Assembly (NCBI RefSeq): GCF_003937945.1
Contig: NZ_RSEC01000024.1
Location: forward strand, 224,680 to 288,679
Direction: 5' to 3'
Length of the DNA stretch: 64,000 nt
From: Amycolatopsis eburnea
GTDB taxonomy: Bacteria; Actinomycetota; Actinomycetes; Mycobacteriales; Pseudonocardiaceae
A program made the position numbers and the translations under genes. Below the pieces are notes generated by a model, which was given only the letters and a program-made list of their open reading frames with translations, ran no database searches and had not been told where the DNA came from. Positions 59,016 through 64,000 of this stretch are shown here, piece after piece. Numbering within the stretch: position 1 is the stretch's first letter; each line of letters starts with the position of its first letter.

Positions 59016-59762
59016 TCAGCGGCGGGCGCGCGCCGCCTTGCCGGTGGCCCAGCCGATCAAGCCGAGCGCCAGGAGCGCCCCACCGGCGGCGAACGGCCAG
59101 GAACCCTCACCCGGCGCGGGAGCCGGCGAAGCGGCGAGGTCGTACCCGCCGAGCTTGCCCTGCTCGCGGTACGCCGACCCGGGCAGCTTGTCGCCGTACA
59201 GGCGGTGCACCAGCTGCTGGTACGCCGCCACCGCGACCCCGTCGCCGACCCGCTGGCGGGCCGGGTCGTTCAGCGGGAGCACGCGGCCGTCGCGCACCCG
59301 GTACCACGCGTTGACCTGCGGTTCGGTGAACACCAGGTCCCCGTGCGCCTGCGCCGGGTAGGTCAATTCCTCGGTGCCGGTCGTGAAGTTGGCCGCGGTC
59401 AGCCCGGCCGCGTCGCGGGTCACCCACACGGTGGCCTGCCGCCCGGTCGACGCCTGCGCCTTCACCGCGTAGTACGCGAACGACGCCGGCTTCGCGCCCG
59501 GCTTCCCGGCGACGAACGCGGGGTCCAGCGAGTAGACGCTCTGCGGCTCGCCGTCCACCTTCGGCGCCTGCGCGACATCGGCGCGCGCGACGCCCGCGCG
59601 CCGGTCGAGCTGGCCGAAGAACGCCGACAGCTGGGCGTCCGCCGCTTTGACCGCGGCCGCGACGTCGCCGGACGACGGTGTCGAAGCCGAAGCCGTGCCG
59701 CCGAAACCCAGTACCAGTGCCGTCCCCGCGAAGAGCGTGACGAGTCCACGGAAGAACTTCAC
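59016..59762 (-). CDS. Secreted protein with C-terminal membrane anchor
   Basis: 248 residues from GTG 59762. A signal peptide (FFRGLVTLFAGTALVLGFGG, then TASA) is followed by an extracellular domain of about 185 residues without recognised family, and a C-terminal hydrophobic helix (WPFAAGGALLALGLIGWATG) ending in KAARARR, the pattern of a stop-transfer anchor; no LPXTG motif. It starts 2 bases after the stop of the protease gene and is surely co-transcribed with it. A partner role (substrate, inhibitor or chaperone) is inferred. Confidence 0.8.
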   Translation of the reverse strand: MKFFRGLVTLFAGTALVLGFGGTASASTPSSGDVAAAVKAADAQLSAFFGQLDRRAGVARADVAQAPKVDGEPQSVYSLDPAFVAGKPGAKPASFAYYAVKAQASTGRQATVWVTRDAAGLTAANFTTGTEELTYPAQAHGDLVFTEPQVNAWYRVRDGRVLPLNDPARQRVGDGVAVAAYQQLVHRLYGDKLPGSAYREQGKLGGYDLAASPAPAPGEGSWPFAAGGALLALGLIGWATGKAARARR

Positions 59763-59764
59763 GG

Positions 59765-60328
59765 TCACACCCCGATCCGGTAGAGGGACTGCGCCCACTG
59801 GAACTGCCCGTTGCGGACGTAGCTCGAGTACGCCATCGCGCTGTAGCGCTGGCTGCTCGGCCACGGGTCGCCGTAGTACACGAGGCCGCTGGCGTCGTAG
59901 CCGTAGATGACCTGGGCGTGCCCGCCGCCCGCGGTCCAGTAGATGCCGGTCTCGATCGGGCGGCGGCCGGTGATCTCGGTCTGCACCGACGCGAAGCTGA
60001 GCGCGCCGGTGACCGTGCCGGGCCGCAGCCCGAGCGCCTGGTAGCCGCGCTGCACGTACGTCAGCTCGCCGGGCTGGTTGGGGCACTGCGAACCCGCCGG
60101 GTAGCCGCGGGAGTAGTCGCAGAAGGTGTTCTGGCTGGTGCTCGTGCCGTAGCCGAGGAACCGCGCGATGGTCAGGCCGCTCGCGGCCCAGCACCACTGG
60201 TTCTGCTCCTGCACCAGCTGGCTGATGGACAACGTCGTCGCTTCGGTGGTCGCGCTCGCGGGCGGGGAGAGCAGGCCGGTGAGGGCCACGCACAGCGCGC
60301 CGAGCGCCATTGCTCGTCTGAAGTGCAT
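59765..60328 (-). CDS. Secreted papain-like cysteine protease (C39/C70-like)
   Basis: 187 residues. Signal peptide 1-27 (MALGALCVALTGLLSPPASA). The mature chain has the QEQNQWCWAAS motif (Cys46; Gln oxyanion), His137 in GGGHAQVIYGYD, and Asp154 in YYGDPW, in the order expected of papain-like proteases of the C70 (AvrRpt2-like) or C39-like type. It contains three further Cys (with disulfide potential). Likely an exported protease that acts outside the cell. The anchored partner gene follows. Confidence 0.88.
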   Translation of the reverse strand: MHFRRAMALGALCVALTGLLSPPASATTEATTLSISQLVQEQNQWCWAASGLTIARFLGYGTSTSQNTFCDYSRGYPAGSQCPNQPGELTYVQRGYQALGLRPGTVTGALSFASVQTEITGRRPIETGIYWTAGGGHAQVIYGYDASGLVYYGDPWPSSQRYSAMAYSSYVRNGQFQWAQSLYRIGV

Positions 60329-60427
60329 TCGTTGCTCCTTGTCGGCAACAGGTGGGGACTTCGTGAGCTTCTCCCGTTGCCGCGCCAGGCAGTAATCCCA
60401 GCGGGGATAACACCGGCGTTATGCCGC

Positions 60428-61387
60428 CTATCGGGCGGAGACGAGCCGTTCGCCCGGATTCCGGCCGCACCACCGCGCGAAGTGCGGGTTCCGGTTCAGC
60501 GACGCCCGGTGCGCGACCTCCGCGCAGCGGAACACCTCGCCGGTCGTCGGCGTCCGGGCGTCGTCCTCGCGCGTCGCGAACAACAACGTCGTCCACAACG
60601 GGTCACCGGCCAGCGGCAGCGCGAGCAGGCCACGCGGGGGCGCCGAAGCCGCCTGCGCGAGGCAGACGGCGCCTTGCGCGATCAGCGTGCCCGCCGTCCC
60701 CGCCTCGGACGTGAAGTGCCGCACCCGCGGCGTGAACCCGGCGGCCGCGCAGGCTTGGGCGAACCGCACGCGCACGCAGTTTTCGTGCGGTGGCGGCAGG
60801 ATCCAGTCGCAGCCGGCCAGGTCCGCGAGGTCGACGACGCCGCCACGGATCGCCGGGTGCCCCTGCGCGATCCCGACGAAGATGGGCTCGGTCGCGAGCG
60901 TCCGCACGGCCAGCCCGGCGAAGTGGTGCGCCTCGGTGCCGTCGAACTGCTCCAGCAGCGCGACGTCGACGCGGCCGGTCGAGAGCAGCTTCAACAGGGT
61001 CAGGGACGCCGGCTCGGCGTAGGTCTGGACGTCGAGGTCCAGCTCCCCCAGCTCCTCGATGAACCGGCCGATGATCAGCAGCGGCACGTACCCGATCCGC
61101 AGCGACTCCGGCTCGCTTTCGCCGTGGCGCCGCGCGGACGCGACGAGCGCCTGCATGTCCGAGAGCAGTGCGTCGGCGCGGGCGAGCACGAACCGGCCGA
61201 GCTCGGTGGGGCGCACGCCGCTGGGCCCGCGGACGAACAGGTCGCCGCCGAGGATCCGTTCGATCCGCTTGAGCTGCGCGGTGAGCGCGGGCTGGCTGAC
61301 GCCGAGCACGGTGGCGGCGCGGCTCACGCTCCCGCCGTCCGCGACGGCGCGGACGGCTCTGAGATGGCGCAGCTCCAGCTCGGCCAC
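60428..61387 (-). CDS. LysR-family transcriptional regulator
   Basis: 319 residues. N-terminal HTH AVADGGSVSRAATVLGVSQP followed by ALTAQLKRIERILGGDLFVR, then a periplasmic-binding-like effector domain. The ligand is unknown. It is divergent from the patatin-like gene across 69 bp, which is the obvious target. It may also affect the protease operon downstream on the same strand. Confidence 0.93.
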   Translation of the reverse strand: MAELELRHLRAVRAVADGGSVSRAATVLGVSQPALTAQLKRIERILGGDLFVRGPSGVRPTELGRFVLARADALLSDMQALVASARRHGESEPESLRIGYVPLLIIGRFIEELGELDLDVQTYAEPASLTLLKLLSTGRVDVALLEQFDGTEAHHFAGLAVRTLATEPIFVGIAQGHPAIRGGVVDLADLAGCDWILPPPHENCVRVRFAQACAAAGFTPRVRHFTSEAGTAGTLIAQGAVCLAQAASAPPRGLLALPLAGDPLWTTLLFATREDDARTPTTGEVFRCAEVAHRASLNRNPHFARWCGRNPGERLVSAR

Positions 61388-61456
61388 CCCAGCAGGTTAA
61401 CGCCGGCTTCACGGGCGGCACGACCTGCGAAAGTCGGGCTTACTACATTCGGCGGT

Positions 61457-62326
61457 ATGAGTCTCGCGGATCTTCCCCGGCCGATCGGTTTCGTCCTCGG
61501 CGGTGGCGGCAGCCTCGGCGCCATGCAGGTCGGCATGCTGCGCGCGCTGACCGAAGCCGGGGCGTCACCGGACCTCGTGACGGGCACGTCGGTCGGCTCG
61601 CTGAACGCCGCCGTCCTGGCCCGTTCCGGCGGCGACGCCTTGGCGGACCTGCACGGCATCTGGGCGCACATGACTCGCGCGGAGGCGTTCCCCGGCGGCG
61701 TGCTGAGCCGCGTCCGGACGCTGACGCAGAGCAAGACCCACCTCTTCCCCAATTCCGGCCTGGCGGGGATCATCGCCGACCACCTCGGCGCCGAAACGCG
61801 GTTCGAAGACCTGGCGCTGCCGCTCGGCGTCGTCACGACGCAGGTCGACACGGCCGAGCCGTTGCTGATCCGGTCCGGGCGGCTGCTCGAGCCGCTGCTG
61901 GCGAGCTGCGCGATCCCGGGCATCTTCCCGCCCGTGACGCACGAAGGACGGCTCCTCTACGACGGCGGGCTCGTCGCGAACGTGCCGATGCGGCAGGCGC
62001 TGGCGATGGGCGCGAAGTCGTTGGTGGTGCTGGACTGCGCGTTCCCGGGCAAGATGCCGGACGCGCCGCGGACGTTCGCCGAGGTGATCATGTTCACCGC
62101 GATGATCAGCATGCGGAACCAGGCGGTGCTGGAAGCGCCGGTCGCCGCGGCTTCGGTGCCGGTGGTGTACCTGCCGGGGCCCGCACCCGTACGTGTGAAC
62201 CCGCTCGACTTCGGGCACACGGAGGCGCTGGCGGAACAGGCGTACCAGGCGGCGCGGGAGTACCTCGACGGGCTCGCGGTGCGCGGCCCGGGACTCTACG
62301 GTGCCCCGGGTCTCGTCGTCACGTGA
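61457..62326 (+). CDS. Patatin-like phospholipase
   Basis: 289 residues from ATG 61457. Oxyanion loop GGGGSLGAMQVG, nucleophile GTSVGSLNA (Ser), and DGG of the Ser-Asp dyad (LLYDGGLVANVP) are complete. An intracellular or membrane-associated acyl hydrolase, likely on phospholipids. Divergent from LysR. Confidence 0.92.
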   Translation: MSLADLPRPIGFVLGGGGSLGAMQVGMLRALTEAGASPDLVTGTSVGSLNAAVLARSGGDALADLHGIWAHMTRAEAFPGGVLSRVRTLTQSKTHLFPNSGLAGIIADHLGAETRFEDLALPLGVVTTQVDTAEPLLIRSGRLLEPLLASCAIPGIFPPVTHEGRLLYDGGLVANVPMRQALAMGAKSLVVLDCAFPGKMPDAPRTFAEVIMFTAMISMRNQAVLEAPVAAASVPVVYLPGPAPVRVNPLDFGHTEALAEQAYQAAREYLDGLAVRGPGLYGAPGLVVT

Positions 62327-62429
62327 TCCGCGTCACGCCGATGCACCGATCCGCCGGGAAGAACGTCATCGCTATCGCGTAGTTTTGATGATGAATGCCC
62401 GCCGATCCCAATTCCCAAAAAGAGACAAT

Positions 62430-63641
62430 ATGCTCCCCAAGAAGATTTTACTTTCGGTGGCCGGAATCCTCGCCGGAGCACTGCTGGTTTCCGCCTGCTC
62501 GTCCGGTGAAGACGGCGGTTCTTCCGCCGGCGGGACACCGGCGCCGGGCTCGGCTTCGGCCTCCGAGACGCCGGTGGCGGTGACGTTCGAGCCCGCGGGT
62601 GGCACCGGGGTGAACCCGGCGACGCCCATCGTCGTCAAGGCGGCCAACGGGAAGCTGCTCGACGTCACGGTGACCAACAGCGCCAAGGGGAAGACGGTCG
62701 CCGGCAAGCTCGCCGACGACGGTTCGAGCTGGACGTCCAGCGAGCCGCTCGGCTACGGCGCGACGTACAAGATCGTCGCGCACGCCCAGGGCGCCAACGG
62801 GAAACCGATCGAGCAGGACAACCAGATCAGCACGATCGCGCCGAAGAAGCAGGCGAACGCCAACCTGATCCCGGCCCCGTCCGCGGTGGCGAGCACGGGC
62901 GTCGGCGTCGGCCAGCCGATCGTGTTCAGCTTCGGCAAGATCGCCGTCAAGAACAAGGCGGCGGTGGAGGAGGCCCTGACGGTCGAGTCGACGCCGAAGC
63001 AGGAGGGCAGCTGGTACTGGATCGACGACTCGAACGTCCACTACCGCCCGAAGGAGTACTGGAAGGCCGGCACGACCCTGAAGGTCTCGGCGAAGATCTA
63101 CGGCGTCGATTTCGGCGGCGGCGTGTTCGGCGCGGAGGACCGCACGGAAACGTACAAGGTGCACGATTCCTGGATCGCGAAGGCGGACGGGAACACCGAG
63201 CAGATGCAGATCTTCCACAACGGCGCGATGGTCAAGTCGATGCCGATCTCCATGGGCAAGGACGCGACGCCGACGCACCTGGGCGCGCACGTCATTTCGG
63301 ACAAGCAGGCGAACTACACGATGGACTCCTGCACGTACGGCGTCTGCCCGCCGGACCCGAAGGCGTACCGCTCCAACGAGAAGTGGTCGGAGCGGATCTC
63401 GAACGACGGCGAGTTCGTGCACGAGAACCCGAACAGCGTGGGGCAGCAGGGCAGTTCGAACGTGTCGCACGGGTGCATCAACCTGAACGGCGCGAACGCC
63501 CAGTGGTTCTTCCAGAACATGGGCCTGGGCGACGTCGTGGAGGTGACCAACTCGGGCGGCCCGCAGCTCCCGGTTTGGGACCTGTACGGCGATTGGTCGA
63601 AGTCCTGGGCCGACTGGCAAGCCGGGTCGGCGTTGAAGTAG
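62430..63641 (+). CDS. L,D-transpeptidase lipoprotein (YkuD)
   Basis: 403 residues from ATG 62430. The start is chosen because the upstream in-frame stretch has low third-position GC, and a lipoprotein signal begins here (MLPKKILLSVAGILAGALLV, lipobox SACSS). Two Ig-like domains follow (about 55-260), then the YkuD domain with VSHGCINLNG (catalytic Cys, His) and the YTMDSCTYGVCP loop. This matches mycobacterial LdtB/LdtE-type enzymes that make 3-3 peptidoglycan cross-links. A good terminator follows. Confidence 0.95.
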   Translation: MLPKKILLSVAGILAGALLVSACSSGEDGGSSAGGTPAPGSASASETPVAVTFEPAGGTGVNPATPIVVKAANGKLLDVTVTNSAKGKTVAGKLADDGSSWTSSEPLGYGATYKIVAHAQGANGKPIEQDNQISTIAPKKQANANLIPAPSAVASTGVGVGQPIVFSFGKIAVKNKAAVEEALTVESTPKQEGSWYWIDDSNVHYRPKEYWKAGTTLKVSAKIYGVDFGGGVFGAEDRTETYKVHDSWIAKADGNTEQMQIFHNGAMVKSMPISMGKDATPTHLGAHVISDKQANYTMDSCTYGVCPPDPKAYRSNEKWSERISNDGEFVHENPNSVGQQGSSNVSHGCINLNGANAQWFFQNMGLGDVVEVTNSGGPQLPVWDLYGDWSKSWADWQAGSALK

Positions 63642-63663
63642 GGGTTTTTGGTTCGGCTGGCGG

Positions 63664-63696
63664 AAGGGCCGGGGCTCGGTGGAGCTCCGGCCCTTT
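63664..63696 (+). terminator. Terminator after the L,D-transpeptidase gene
   Basis: GAAGGGCCGGGGCTC...GAGCTCCGGCCCTTTTC stem followed by a T-rich run (TTTTCTT), 23 bases after the stop. Confidence 0.85.
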
Positions 63697-63853
63697 TCTT
63701 GCGCTCTTGGGGCTTACTGCTCTTGGACCGGCTGCGGGGCACGAACGGGCCGCTCGTGCCCGTTGCCGACACGCGGCCGGCCCGCCCACTTCGGGTGGCC
63801 GGCGTCAACGGTCCGATCTCGCGTCGCGGGGCGCGGGTGTCGGCGGGCATGAA
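63697..63853. other. Short non-coding gap before the rRNA terminator
   Basis: No gene seen. One hairpin-forming GGGCACGA...TCGTGCCC pair lies at about 63738-63762. Confidence 0.4.
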
Positions 63854-63897
63854 GAAAGGCCCCGGGAGAACCGAGAGGTTCTCGACCGGGGCCTTTC
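63854..63897 (-). terminator. rRNA operon terminator
   Basis: GAAAGGCCCCGG (63854-63865) pairs with CCGGGGCCTTTC (63886-63897), with an inner AGAACC/GGTTCT stem. On the minus strand it directly follows the 5S rRNA 3' end and is followed by TTCTTC. Confidence 0.85.
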
Positions 63898-63905
63898 ATC
63901 ATGTT

Positions 63906-64000
63906 GAGTTCGGCGGTGTCCTACTCTCCCACAACCCTTCGATTGCAGTACCATCGGCGCTGTCAGGCTTAGCTTCCGGGTTCGGAATGGGACCGGGCGT
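63906..64000 (-). rRNA. 5S ribosomal RNA, 3' part (5' end beyond the window)
   Basis: The minus strand reads as 5S rRNA from within helix III to the 3' end: ACGCCCGGTCCCATTCCGAA, CCCGGAAGCTAAGCCTGACA, GCGCCGATGGTACTGCA, then GGGAGAGTAGGACACCGCCG near the 3' end. About 95 of roughly 117-120 bases are present. The 23S and 16S genes should lie to the right on the same strand. Confidence 0.97.

Noticed and set aside
63383..63907. 174-codon plus-strand open frame reaching into the rRNA region
   Set aside because: Overlaps the L,D-transpeptidase in another frame, the terminators and the 5S gene; not a gene.

Overview
The window is chromosomal DNA of a very GC-rich actinomycete, most likely Pseudonocardiaceae and probably Amycolatopsis or a close relative. 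The reasons are the strong G/C preference at third codon positions, the actinobacterial cytochrome bc1-aa3 genes (diheme QcrC, long QcrA, CtaF), a phosphatidylinositol mannosyltransferase, mycothiol- and F420-type enzymes, many GTG starts, and a gene order from about 9 kb to 58 kb that follows the Mycobacterium tuberculosis Rv2188c-Rv2218 segment (pimB', NlpC/P60, DnaQ/GIY-YIG, trpD, ctaE-qcrCAB, ctaF-ctaC, asnB, adoK, HesB-like, cobT, ilvE, pepB, dlaT, TIGR01777 epimerase, lipB, lipA). The synteny is recalled, not computed.

Left end (1-9 kb, mostly minus strand): the start of bioD, two tandem SulP-transporter/beta-carbonic-anhydrase fusions, bioA, a P450 and an SRPBCC protein. Bicarbonate supply and biotin synthesis are thus interleaved. 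Two degenerate copies of the bioA 3' end lie downstream of bioA. From 8.4 to 18.3 kb: a kinase-like protein without a P-loop lysine, pimB', a secreted NlpC/P60 hydrolase with a long leader, a small CxxC protein whose Shine-Dalgarno can be masked by a hairpin, a NYN-domain protein, a DnaQ-GIY-YIG nuclease, and regulators and small enzymes.

Centre (18-43 kb): the respiratory operon ctaE-qcrC-qcrA-qcrB and the separate ctaC-ctaF operon frame a small segment with trpD, an EamA exporter and an AraC/DJ-1 regulator. Then come asnB, adenosine kinase, an A-type Fe-S protein, an aldo/keto reductase, a GntR-purC operon with three CTAG-centred palindromes upstream, ispD-like, cobT, ilvE, and leucyl aminopeptidase.

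Right part (43-64 kb): a TRAP-TAXI transporter followed by a SUKH-domain gene whose 3' end is duplicated, then lpd, the two-lipoyl-domain E2 acyltransferase, lipB and lipA (2-oxoacid dehydrogenase and its lipoylation), TetR, LLM and SDR genes, DedA, a secreted papain-like protease with a membrane-anchored partner, LysR, patatin, an L,D-transpeptidase lipoprotein, and the 3' part of a 5S rRNA gene on the minus strand with its terminator.

Intergenic regions carry several families of long palindromic repeats, often just after stop codons between convergent genes. I saw no tRNA, CRISPR array, insertion sequence or prophage. The strongest leads for something new are the SUKH 3'-cassette duplication, the SulP-CA/biotin locus with its shared start-proximal element, the GntR-purC operator cluster, the protease/partner pair, and the palindrome families.
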